In this document: positions 1 through 6,122 of the stretch, one piece after another | Layout of the letters: the number at the start of each line of letters is the position of its first letter | Position numbering within the stretch: position 1 is the stretch's first letter | From: Pseudomonadota bacterium | Lineage (GTDB): Bacteria > Pseudomonadota > Gammaproteobacteria > Burkholderiales > Burkholderiaceae_C | Direction of reading: 5' to 3' | Length of the DNA: 34,855 bases | Assembly (NCBI GenBank): GCA_963205335.1 | Contig: CAUJIM010000081.1 | Coordinates: 1-34,855, forward strand | The notes under the pieces: generated by a model | Told to the model about the DNA's origin: nothing | Seen by the model: only the letters and a program-made list of their open reading frames with translations | Database searches by the model: none | Made by a program: the position numbers and the translations under genes

Positions 1-30
1 GCGGGCGTTCTTGTGTAGTGCGATCATCAT
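1..30 (-). CDS. IS481-family transposase, N-terminal fragment (continues beyond the window)
   Basis: Reading the minus strand from 30 to 1 gives ATG ATG ATC GCA CTA CAC AAG AAC GCC CGC, that is MMIALHKNAR. This matches the N-terminus I know from IS481-family transposases of Burkholderiales, which continue into a helix-turn-helix and a DDE integrase domain. A purine-rich stretch (GGGAGAGCTCAGAC) directly upstream of the ATG can serve as ribosome binding site. Only ten residues are visible, so the call rests on a short but characteristic sequence. Whether the gene is intact cannot be seen. Confidence 0.6.
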   Translation of the reverse strand, partial: MMIALHKNAR

Positions 31-122
31 GTCTGAGCTCTCCCGGATGCTTGCAAACTCGCCATCAGCTCTGTCATCACGGCGCGTGCCATGAACAGCG
101 GATAGCGATTTTCGTCTATACA
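1..122 (-). mobile_element. End of a probable IS481-family insertion sequence, cut by the window edge
   Basis: The first codons of an IS481-type transposase (see the CDS at 1-30) are preceded on the minus strand by about 90 bases without another gene. Reading the minus strand, a candidate element end starting TGTATAGACG lies at about 122. IS481-family terminal repeats usually begin with TGT. The other end lies outside the window, so neither the matching terminal repeat nor a target duplication can be checked. The boundary at 122 is an inference; the identity of the element rests mainly on the transposase start. Confidence 0.5.
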
Positions 123-170
123 ATCATCCGGGATGCGACACCTACCCTTTCGCTCAAGCCACCCCGCTAA

Positions 171-331
171 GGATGCTCTGCACGAATCGTCGCGCCGTGT
201 GCATCCGCGGTCTCGGTTGGTCTGCTGCGTTGTAAATGCTCGCCATGGCTACGGCCATGGCTGTGCTTTACGCTTCGCATCCCATCCCGACCCGCAGCGC
301 ACACTTTCCGCTCGATTCGTGCAGACCATCC
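171..331. repeat. 161-bp imperfect palindrome (MITE-like or large hairpin element)
   Basis: The outer arms 171-189 (ggatgctctgcacgaatcg) and 313-331 (cgattcgtgcagaccatcc) pair at 18 of 19 positions. At the centre GCCATGGC at 242-249 mirrors GCCATGGC at 254-261. The two pairs share the same midpoint (about 251). Between them further parts match imperfectly, for example GTGTGC in the left arm against GCACAC in the right arm, and TGTAAA against TTTAC near the centre. The whole block is therefore one symmetric unit that could fold into a long hairpin or cruciform. It lies about 50 bases from the insertion-sequence end. I do not recognise the family. Confidence 0.75.
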
Positions 332-560
332 CTGGGCCGGACGGGCTTGCCCGGGCGGCCGTGAACTCCGGGTTTCCGAGGAGATGGCGCGCCGCGCGGC
401 GATGTTATGGTGCAGGCCAACGCCTGTGGGCGTCGTCCAACCCCGACATCCCGACGCATGCAGGCCGCCATCCATTCCAGCGTTTCGCCTTTTCCAGGGG
501 CCTCTCCCTCGGGGCCGGGGCATTGCCTCAGGCGGCGCCCGCATGCGCCGTGCGGGTTTC

Positions 561-618
561 AAGCCTTTTTGGCCTCCAGCGCTTGTATGGCAAGCGCTGG
601 CAGCTATCACCATAGTAG
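561..618 (-). repeat. Hairpin repeat of the ATAGCTGC...GCGCTT family, copy 1
   Basis: The arms CCAGCGCTTG (576-585) and CAAGCGCTGG (591-600) pair perfectly around a 5-base loop, followed by CAGCTATCACCATAGTAG. On the minus strand this reads as the family order: CTACTATGGTGATAGCTGCC, stem, loop, stem, AGGCC. It is intergenic, upstream of the DUF4282 operon. It has no long T run, so I do not call it a terminator. Confidence 0.85.
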
Positions 619-812
619 CATTTCGCCGCTTTGCTGGCGCCGAGCCTCTGCCCGGGCCGTGCTCTCCGGCCAAGCAGGAGGCGCCCTCCCGGCCTTCGGG
701 GCCGCCTGTTCTTCGCAGCCGGCCGCCTGCGGCGGCTGAACCCGGAGCGTCGGGCGTCAAGCATGGGCAGCTTGCCGGCCATTCACCAGCCCTTGCAACC
801 ACCGGAGACCCC

Positions 813-1067
813 ATGAAGGACATCTTCTTTTTCGATTCGATGCTCACCCCGAAAATCATCGCCTTCGTCTACTGGCTGCTGCTGCTTTTTGCGCTGGTTT
901 CGGGCCTGAGCGCGATGTTCGGCGGCCTGGGCGGTTTTTCTTTCGGGAAGTTCCTCATGGGACTGGCCATCATCGTGGGCGGCGGCATCGGCGCAAGAAT
1001 CTGGTGCGAGTTGCTGATCGTGCTCTTCAAGATCCACGAAAACATCAAGAAAATCGCCGAAAAATAG
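813..1067 (+). CDS. DUF4282 family membrane protein
   Basis: This 84-residue protein begins MKDIFFFDSMLTPKIIAF and has two hydrophobic segments (about residues 16-34 and 46-67) around a Gly-rich turn (SAMFGGLGGFS). It ends with a charged tail containing RIWCELLIVLFKIHEN. The aromatic start, the two helices and the R-x-x-CE-x-x-(I/V)-x-FKI-x-EN segment are the pattern of DUF4282, a small inner-membrane family of unknown function. The start is fixed by GGAG at 803-806, six bases before the ATG; the frame is open further upstream (to 384), but that part runs through the hairpin repeat. It is the first gene of a probable three-gene operon with 1157-1378 and 1421-2062. Confidence 0.8.
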   Translation: MKDIFFFDSMLTPKIIAFVYWLLLLFALVSGLSAMFGGLGGFSFGKFLMGLAIIVGGGIGARIWCELLIVLFKIHENIKKIAEK

Positions 1068-1156
1068 AGCGGACAAGCCCGGACGGCGAACCACGGGGAC
1101 GCGCGGCGGGTTCCCCCCTGCGCTCGATGCATGCATCCAATCGAGAGGAGAGTACC

Positions 1157-1378
1157 TTGGAAAACATGGCCGGTTTTTTACCGCTGATAATCATCCAGCT
1201 GGTCTACGCGATCTTCGCGGCGCAGGTGGCAAAGAGAACCGGGCGCAGCGTGCCCTTGTTCGTGGTCCTCACGTTGATACCGCTGTTCGGCGCCTTCTTC
1301 TTCATCTACGTCATGTGGTCCACGGCATTGTTCGTGCTGGACTCGATCAATGAACTGAAGTCGGCGGGCAGGCAGTAG
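1157..1378 (+). CDS. Small two-helix membrane protein, unknown function
   Basis: This 73-residue protein starts at a TTG codon placed six bases after the strong purine-rich site GAGAGGAGAG (1143-1152). The ATG at 1166, three codons later, would be 15 bases from that site, so TTG is preferred. Two hydrophobic segments (about residues 6-21 and 28-57, the latter including SVPLFVVLTLIPLFGAFFF) are separated by the basic stretch AKRTGR, and the tail is charged. It lies 89 bases after the DUF4282 gene and 42 before the next gene, on the same strand, so they are probably cotranscribed. I do not recognise a family; a membrane partner of the DUF4282 protein is possible but is only inferred from position. 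Confidence 0.7.
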   Translation: MENMAGFLPLIIIQLVYAIFAAQVAKRTGRSVPLFVVLTLIPLFGAFFFIYVMWSTALFVLDSINELKSAGRQ

Positions 1379-1420
1379 CGCCGGCACCACCCACATCGCG
1401 CAGCCGGTCCGAGGCAACGC

Positions 1421-2062
1421 ATGAACCGCAGGGCCCTTCTGCTCTCGACGCTGGTCGCCGCCCCCCTGGCTTGCGCGCAGCCGGAGGGCCTGGTGCCGTC
1501 GAGCCCGGTGGACGCCGTCGTGCTGTACGTGATTCCCACCGACGGGATTCCCGAGCAGTTCGCGGCCGGCGTCGCCCGGGCCCTGACCAAGGACACCGGC
1601 CTGTGGGTCAAGTCCTCGCTCCTGGCGCCTTCGGGCGTGAACGAGCCGTTCGCCGGCACGAACCAATACCCGGCCGATGACTACCTGCCGCTCGGCGCCA
1701 CCCTCTCGTCGCGGCTGCGGGATGCCGGCCCGAGGACGTATTTCATCGTGCTGACGGACCGCGACATCAACTCGCGCTCCCTGAACTTCAGGTTCCAGTA
1801 CTCGTTTCACAGCCCCATGGCGCGCACCTCGGTGCTGTCCGTCGCCAGGCTCCTGTTCACCAAGGAGGGCAATCCGGCCCCCCTGGAGGTCGTCGATCTG
1901 CGCGTACGGAAAATGCTGATGCGCATCGTCGGGGAGATGAAGCTGAGCTGGCAGCGCAGCCCGGACCCGGCCGACCTCATGTACTCGCCGATCATGTCGA
2001 TCGAAGACATTGACCGGATGAGCCTGGTCCACACGCTGGCGGCGCGGGCTGCCGCCAGGTGA
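1421..2062 (+). CDS. Exported archaemetzincin-like protein lacking the zinc-binding HExxH motif
   Basis: This 213-residue protein begins with a signal peptide (MNRRALLLSTLVAAPLACA, cleavage near residue 19). The body resembles archaemetzincin-type metallopeptidases: a strand ending YFIVLTDRDINSRSLNF (where the family has a T-x-D-I/L segment followed by the LNF-F region), a serine/arginine strand (TSVLSVARLLF), then an active-site-like helix and a Met-turn-like LMYSPIMSIEDIDRM. Where HExxHxxGxxH is expected the sequence reads RIVGEMKLSWQRSPDPADLM, so the glutamate is kept but all three histidines are missing. I infer a catalytically dead relative; it might bind rather than cut a partner. GAGG at 1411-1414 supports the start. 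The family assignment is by eye and moderately sure. Confidence 0.55.
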   Translation: MNRRALLLSTLVAAPLACAQPEGLVPSSPVDAVVLYVIPTDGIPEQFAAGVARALTKDTGLWVKSSLLAPSGVNEPFAGTNQYPADDYLPLGATLSSRLRDAGPRTYFIVLTDRDINSRSLNFRFQYSFHSPMARTSVLSVARLLFTKEGNPAPLEVVDLRVRKMLMRIVGEMKLSWQRSPDPADLMYSPIMSIEDIDRMSLVHTLAARAAAR

Positions 2063-2130
2063 CGCCTGCCAATGCCCGCCAGCCCCGGGGGCACGCAGGC
2101 CGGGGCGGATGTCCTGGCCGGCGGCCACCG

Positions 2131-2160
2131 TTATTTTGATAGCTGCTGGCGCTTGACAGG
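2131..2160 (+). repeat. Hairpin repeat family, copy 2 (left half only)
   Basis: TTATTTTGATAGCTGCTGGC followed by GCTTGACAGG matches the left half of the family almost exactly. The right stem arm is absent: the sequence continues ACTGCCTTTCCCCGC instead. It is intergenic, between the metzincin-like gene and the NlpC/P60 gene, and about 80 bases upstream of the latter. Confidence 0.75.
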
Positions 2161-2202
2161 ACTGCCTTTCCCCGCAAAATCATCCTGAAATATTTTCGGC
2201 CT

Positions 2203-2230
2203 TTGGGAAGCGCCGAAACTCGGTTATCCT
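2203..2230 (+). promoter_or_regulatory. Possible promoter of the NlpC/P60 gene
   Basis: TTGGGA at 2203-2208 and TATCCT at 2225-2230 match four of six consensus positions each, with a 16-base spacer. The -10 ends eight bases before the ATG at 2239, and no Shine-Dalgarno sequence lies in the C-rich gap. If real, transcription would start at or next to the start codon, giving a leaderless message. The match is weak. Confidence 0.35.
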
Positions 2231-2238
2231 CGCGCCCC

Positions 2239-2850
2239 ATGTCCCGATGGTTCGTTTGCCTGATGCTGGCGTGCAGCACCTCCGTGTTCGCTGCCCCCGC
2301 ACTCCCCGAAGCCGAAGCCCCGCCGCCCGCCCCATGGACGGCCCAGGTGCGCGGCCAGCTGGCCGGCCTGGGCCAGAGTGTGGCGAGCCAGGCGCACGAC
2401 GTGGCCGGCCACGCCTCGGACCTGGTCGCTGCGGCGACGGGCTTCCTCGGCGTGCCCTACCGGCGCGGCGGCAGCAGCGCCGAGACGGGCTTCGACTGCA
2501 GCGGCTTCGTGCGCAGCATCTTCCAGCAGACGCGCGGCCTGCTGCTGCCGCGCCGGGCGGTCGAACAGGCCGCGAGCACCGAGAAGATCGACCAACGCGA
2601 GCTGCAGCCCGGCGACCTGGTGTTCTTCAACACCATGCGCCGCGCCTTCAGCCACGTGGGCATCTACGTGGGCGACGGCAAGTTCATCCACGCCCCCCGC
2701 AGCGGCGCCAGCGTGCGCGTGGAAGACATGCAGGCGAGCTACTGGAAAAAGCGCTTCAACGGCGCGCGCCGCGTGGGCGGCGAGGCCGGCCTGGATACCG
2801 ACCTGCAGGCCGCCGCCGCCGTACAGCCCTCCATCCCCGTGATCCGCTGA
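2239..2850 (+). CDS. Exported NlpC/P60 family cell-wall peptidase
   Basis: The 203-residue protein has a signal peptide (residues 1-19, ending TSVFA before APALPEAEA), a Pro-rich linker, a short helical segment, and a C-terminal NlpC/P60 domain. The family's catalytic residues are visible: the cysteine in FDCSGF, the histidine in FSHVGIYVG, and the third polar residue in KFIHAP. Such enzymes cut peptidoglycan stem peptides between D-Glu (or meso-DAP) and the neighbouring residue in the periplasm. The start at 2239 was chosen because the signal peptide begins there; an upstream in-frame ATG at 2203 would bury it. There is no clear Shine-Dalgarno site. It converges with the SDR gene at 2878, 27 bases away. 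Confidence 0.9.
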   Translation: MSRWFVCLMLACSTSVFAAPALPEAEAPPPAPWTAQVRGQLAGLGQSVASQAHDVAGHASDLVAAATGFLGVPYRRGGSSAETGFDCSGFVRSIFQQTRGLLLPRRAVEQAASTEKIDQRELQPGDLVFFNTMRRAFSHVGIYVGDGKFIHAPRSGASVRVEDMQASYWKKRFNGARRVGGEAGLDTDLQAAAAVQPSIPVIR

Positions 2851-2877
2851 CCGGCGGCAGCGGCGGCGGGCGCGCCG

Positions 2878-3723
2878 TCACTGGTCGTAGTCGGTCTGCC
2901 GGCCCTCGATCGCCCAGCGCTCGATGTCGGCCAGCTTGGCCTTGAGGCGCAGCGCGCCCATCTCGACGGCGCGCGCGCCCAGCGCGATGTTGCGCGGCGG
3001 CTGGGCGTGCTGGCTCAGCTCCAGGATCAGCCGGGCCGCGCGCTGCGGGTCGCCCGGCTGCCTGCCGCTGTGGCCGTCGGTCTGCTGCATGCGCCGGGCG
3101 ACGACGTCGGCGTAGTCGGCGATGCTGCTGGGCGTGCGGTGCAGCGAGCGGCCGGCCCAGTCGGTGCGAAACGGCCCGGGCTCGATGCAGGTGACGCGGA
3201 TGCCGAGCGGGTTGCATTCCACCGCCAGCGCATCCGACCAGCCTTCGACGGCGTGCTTGCTGGCCGCGTAGTAGCCCGAGGCGGCGAAGCCGGAGATGCC
3301 GGCCAGCGAGGTGATGTTGAACACATGGCCGCGGCGCTGGCGCCGCATGATCGGCAGCACCGCGCGCGTGAGCGCGAACAGGCCGAAGACGTTGGCGTCG
3401 AACAGCGCGCGGATCTCGGCCTCGTCGCCCTCCTCGACCGACGACTGGTAGCCATAGCCGGCGTTGTTGAGCAGCACGTCGATGCCGCCGAAGCGCTGCT
3501 CGGCCGCGGCCACCGCGGCCCGGACCTGCTCGGGCCGCGTCACGTCGAGCGCCAGCGCCAGCGCGTTGCCGGCATGGCGCGCGGCCAGCGGCTCGACGCT
3601 GGCCTGCCGGCGCGCCGTGACCACGGCACGCCAGCCGCGGGCCAGCACCTGCTCGGCGACGGCGCGGCCGAAGCCGCTCGAACAGCCGGAGATGAACCAG
3701 ACGGGGGTTGCAGCGGTGGACAT
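2878..3723 (-). CDS. Short-chain dehydrogenase/reductase (SDR) family oxidoreductase
   Basis: This 281-residue classical SDR has the dinucleotide-binding motif SGCSSGFG near the start, NNAG (in LLNNAGYGY) after about 90 residues, the catalytic serine in FNITSLAG, and Y-x-x-x-K in GYYAASKHAVEG. PGPFRTDW follows, as is usual for the family after the cofactor-binding strand. The arginine pair in TARRQ after the second strand favours NADP(H). The substrate cannot be told from the sequence. GGAAG about six bases before the ATG supports the start. The gene is divergent from the thiamine-diphosphate enzyme at 3978; a shared regulatory region is possible. Confidence 0.9.
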   Translation of the reverse strand: MSTAATPVWFISGCSSGFGRAVAEQVLARGWRAVVTARRQASVEPLAARHAGNALALALDVTRPEQVRAAVAAAEQRFGGIDVLLNNAGYGYQSSVEEGDEAEIRALFDANVFGLFALTRAVLPIMRRQRRGHVFNITSLAGISGFAASGYYAASKHAVEGWSDALAVECNPLGIRVTCIEPGPFRTDWAGRSLHRTPSSIADYADVVARRMQQTDGHSGRQPGDPQRAARLILELSQHAQPPRNIALGARAVEMGALRLKAKLADIERWAIEGRQTDYDQ

Positions 3724-3977
3724 GGATGGCTTCCTTTCGTATCGGGCAGGCGTGCATGGTCGCGCCCGCGCGGCCCGAGGTCAGACGGGCGCAGGCAGGG
3801 TGCCGCATCCCAGGGCGCCACCACGATACGCCCAAAAACCATGGCCCGTTCAGGTGCACTGGCGGGAAGCCGGGCGGCCACCGGGGCAGCCGCTAGCATC
3901 CGTCGCACGCAGCAAGGCGGCCTTGGCCACAGGCCGGCGTCTTGCGTTTCGATGCATGTGAAAGAAAAGTGTGTGCC
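3724..3977. other. Divergent intergenic region between the SDR and TPP-enzyme genes
   Basis: This 254-base region holds the upstream sequences of two divergent genes. It contains the AG-rich segment AAAGAAAAG at 3961-3969, a weak ribosome binding site for the plus-strand gene. I see no convincing promoter pair, operator palindrome or terminator. Confidence 0.4.
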
Positions 3978-5627
3978 ATGAAAGTGTTTGAAGCGATTGC
4001 CCGCGGTCTGGTCGATCTCGGGCACACCCAGATGTTCGGCGTGCTCGGCGACGGGTGCGTCTACGTCATCGACAGCTACCAGCGCAGCCATGGGGGCCGC
4101 TACATCGGCGCGGTGCATGAAAACGGCGCCGCGCTGATGGCCCAGGGCTGGGCGCGCGTGTCGGGCAAGGTGGGGCTGGCGGCGGTGACGCACGGGCCGG
4201 GCTTGACGAACACGTTCACCGCGCTGGTCGAGGGGGTCAAGGCCGGCACGCCGATGGTGCTGCTGGCGGGCGCGACGCCGGTGATCGACGCCGAGCATGC
4301 GCAGAACGTGGACCAGCGGGCGCTGGCGGCGGCGGCCGGCGCGGGCTTCGAGCCGCTGCGCGCGCCGACCACGGTGGCCGAGGACTTGTCCCGCGCCTTC
4401 TACCGCGCCGAGGCGGAACGCCGGCCGGTGGTGTTCAACATGCCGGTGGAATTCCAGTGGCAGGAGGTGGAGTATGAGAAGCCCGCCCTGCGCTTTCCCG
4501 AAACGCGCAGCGTGATCCCGGGCAGCGACGACATGGACCACGCGATCGGCATGATCGCTTCGTCGCACAGGCCGGTGGTGATCGCCGGGCGCGGCGCCGC
4601 CGACCCGCAGGCGGAAGCGGCGATCCAGCGCTTCGCCGAGCGCATCGGCGCGCCGGTGGCCACCTCCCTGCGCGGCAAGGGCCTGTTCGCCAGGGACCCG
4701 TTCCTGCTCGGCATCTCCGGCACGGTGAGCGAGGAAGTGGCGCTGGACGTGATCGGCGGCAGCGACTGCCTGATCGTCTTCGGCGCCAGCCTGAACAAGT
4801 ACACCTCGGGCCACCGGGGGCTGACGCGTGGCAAGCGCATCATCCAGGTCAACCCGCTGGCGAGCCAGATCGGGCGCTTCACGCCGGTCAGCGTCGGCCT
4901 GGTGGGCGACCCGGGGCTGACGGCCGACGCGATGGTCAGGTGGCTGGACGAGGCCGAGATTCCCGGCAGCGGCGGGCGCTCCGAGGAACTGCGCCAGCGC
5001 ATCGAGGCCGAGCACGCGCAGGCCAGGAGCCGCCTGGTCAAGCCCACGCCGGCGGGCACCGTCGACCTCTACGAGATCGCGTTCGCCATGGAGGCGGCGC
5101 TGCCCAGGGACCGCGTGCTGCTGACCGGCTCGGGCCGCTTCATGTTCGGCTTCTGGAACGTCGTCTCGGTGCCGGGCCCGCGCGACCTCGTCGACTGCAA
5201 CGGGCTGTCTTCCATCGGCCTGGGCGTGGCCACGTCGATGGGCGCGGCCCAGGCCGCGGGCGGGCGCTTCACGGTGCTGGTGACCGGCGACGGCGGCTTC
5301 ATGCTCAGCGGCGTGAGCGAACTGGCCACGGCGGTTGAGCAGCAGCTCAACCTGCTCATCGTGGTGTGCAACGACAGCAGCTACGGCGCCGAGCACATCG
5401 CGTTCACCGGGCACGGCATGGACCCGGCGACGTCGCTGCTGCCATCGCGCGACCTGGCGGCGATCGCCCGCTCATTCGGCTTCGACGCGGTCACGGTCAC
5501 CAGCAGGGACGAACTGCAGGCCGCCATGGCCAGGGCCGCCGCCAAGGACCCGAAGCGGCCGATGCTGATCGACGCCAAGATGGACGCGGCGTCGGTCTAC
5601 GGCGGCGCGCCGATTTCACGGCCCTGA
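3978..5627 (+). CDS. Thiamine-diphosphate-dependent enzyme, acetolactate synthase large-subunit-like
   Basis: The 549-residue protein has the three-part layout of the acetolactate synthase/benzoylformate decarboxylase superfamily. The N-terminal pyrimidine-binding domain carries the catalytic glutamate in GAVHENGAALMAQGWAR (about residue 50). The central domain has DPQAEAAIQRFAERIGAPV. The C-terminal pyrophosphate-binding domain carries GDGGFMLSGVSEL, and about 25 residues later VVCNDSSYG, the GDG...N Mg-TPP motif. True acetolactate synthases usually sit next to a small regulatory subunit gene; none is present, so a decarboxylase or carboligase on another 2-oxo acid is equally likely. The start at 3978 aligns with the family N-terminus (MKVFEAIARGLVDLG). 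It converges with the DoxX gene, 19 bases away. Confidence 0.85.
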   Translation: MKVFEAIARGLVDLGHTQMFGVLGDGCVYVIDSYQRSHGGRYIGAVHENGAALMAQGWARVSGKVGLAAVTHGPGLTNTFTALVEGVKAGTPMVLLAGATPVIDAEHAQNVDQRALAAAAGAGFEPLRAPTTVAEDLSRAFYRAEAERRPVVFNMPVEFQWQEVEYEKPALRFPETRSVIPGSDDMDHAIGMIASSHRPVVIAGRGAADPQAEAAIQRFAERIGAPVATSLRGKGLFARDPFLLGISGTVSEEVALDVIGGSDCLIVFGASLNKYTSGHRGLTRGKRIIQVNPLASQIGRFTPVSVGLVGDPGLTADAMVRWLDEAEIPGSGGRSEELRQRIEAEHAQARSRLVKPTPAGTVDLYEIAFAMEAALPRDRVLLTGSGRFMFGFWNVVSVPGPRDLVDCNGLSSIGLGVATSMGAAQAAGGRFTVLVTGDGGFMLSGVSELATAVEQQLNLLIVVCNDSSYGAEHIAFTGHGMDPATSLLPSRDLAAIARSFGFDAVTVTSRDELQAAMARAAAKDPKRPMLIDAKMDAASVYGGAPISRP

Positions 5628-5646
5628 ACCGGTGCGGCCGCGCGCG

Positions 5647-6030
5647 TCAGCGCGCGCCGCGCTTGCGGTCCAGCGCCCAGGCGCCACCGCCCGCGGCCGC
5701 CAGGTACAGGAAGATGAAGCAGAACAGCGCCGCCGACTCGCCGTGGTTCTTCAGCGGCAGCCAGAAGTTGCTCGCCGAGGCGTGCGCCGTGAAATAGGCC
5801 ACGGCCATCTCGCCCGAGAGGATGAAGGCCACCGGGCGCACGAACAGGCCCAGCACCAGCAGCGCGCCGCCCACCAGCTCCAGCACCATCGCCACCCCGA
5901 CCAGCGAGGGCCATGGCACCCCGCCCAGCAGCTTGGCGCCGCCGTGCAGGAAGAACATGTAGGCCGCCGCGATGCGCAGCAGCGCGAGCGCGTAGGGGCG
6001 TAGTGACGAGGGTGTCGTATCGCTGGGCAT
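5647..6030 (-). CDS. DoxX family membrane protein
   Basis: This is a 127-residue protein with four hydrophobic segments. DoxX hallmarks are AAAYMFFLHGGAKLLGG in the first helix, LVGGALLVLGLFVRPVAF in the second, AVAYFTAHA after the third, and LFCFIFLYLAAAGGG in the last. DoxX proteins are inner-membrane proteins of debated role, linked in some species to oxidative stress or terminal oxidases. The start at 6030 follows GGAG with six bases spacing; the frame remains open upstream but without membrane-like sequence. It is transcribed in the same direction as the methyltransferase upstream, with a 92-base gap containing an inverted repeat. Confidence 0.85.
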   Translation of the reverse strand: MPSDTTPSSLRPYALALLRIAAAYMFFLHGGAKLLGGVPWPSLVGVAMVLELVGGALLVLGLFVRPVAFILSGEMAVAYFTAHASASNFWLPLKNHGESAALFCFIFLYLAAAGGGAWALDRKRGAR

Positions 6031-6065
6031 GAGAGTCTCCGTGTCTCCAAGATGGAACCGCATGG

Positions 6066-6111
6066 GTGCGGCGCAGGCGCGCGGACAGAGCCGCACGCCG
6101 CGCCGCCGCAC
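6066..6111. terminator. Inverted repeat after the methyltransferase gene, possible terminator
   Basis: GTGCGGCG (6066-6073) and CGCCGCAC (6104-6111) are perfectly complementary around 30 bases of GC-rich sequence that can pair further. It lies just after the last gene of the long minus-strand block. There is no T run, so intrinsic termination is uncertain. Confidence 0.3.
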
Positions 6112-6122
6112 ACTGTAGTGCG

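Larger units (their letters stand above)
123..812. other. 690-base stretch without a convincing gene
   Basis: Several frames stay open here (for example 133-615 on the plus strand and 167-859 on the minus strand), but their translations are rich in Arg, Pro, Ala and Gly, have no recognisable domain, and run through inverted repeats. They look like GC-rich chance frames. What can be seen is a 161-bp near-palindrome at 171-331, one hairpin repeat at 561-618, and the ribosome binding site of the next gene (GGAG at 803-806). The promoter of the 813-2062 operon must lie here, but I see no clear -35/-10 pair. Confidence 0.6.

Noticed and set aside
576-600. The hairpin at copy 1 as an intrinsic terminator
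   Set aside because: The stem is perfect, but no T run follows on either strand within a few bases, and the same hairpin recurs inside genes.
133-859. Open frames of 110-230 codons on both strands in the left gene-free stretch
   Set aside because: They overlap each other, run through palindromes, are dominated by Arg/Pro/Ala/Gly, and have no ribosome binding sites or recognisable domains; long chance frames are common at this GC content.
2153-2158. TTGACA as a -35 element upstream of the NlpC/P60 gene
   Set aside because: It is part of a hairpin-repeat copy, and the hexamer 17 bases downstream (AAAATC) is a poor -10. A nearer candidate pair fits better.
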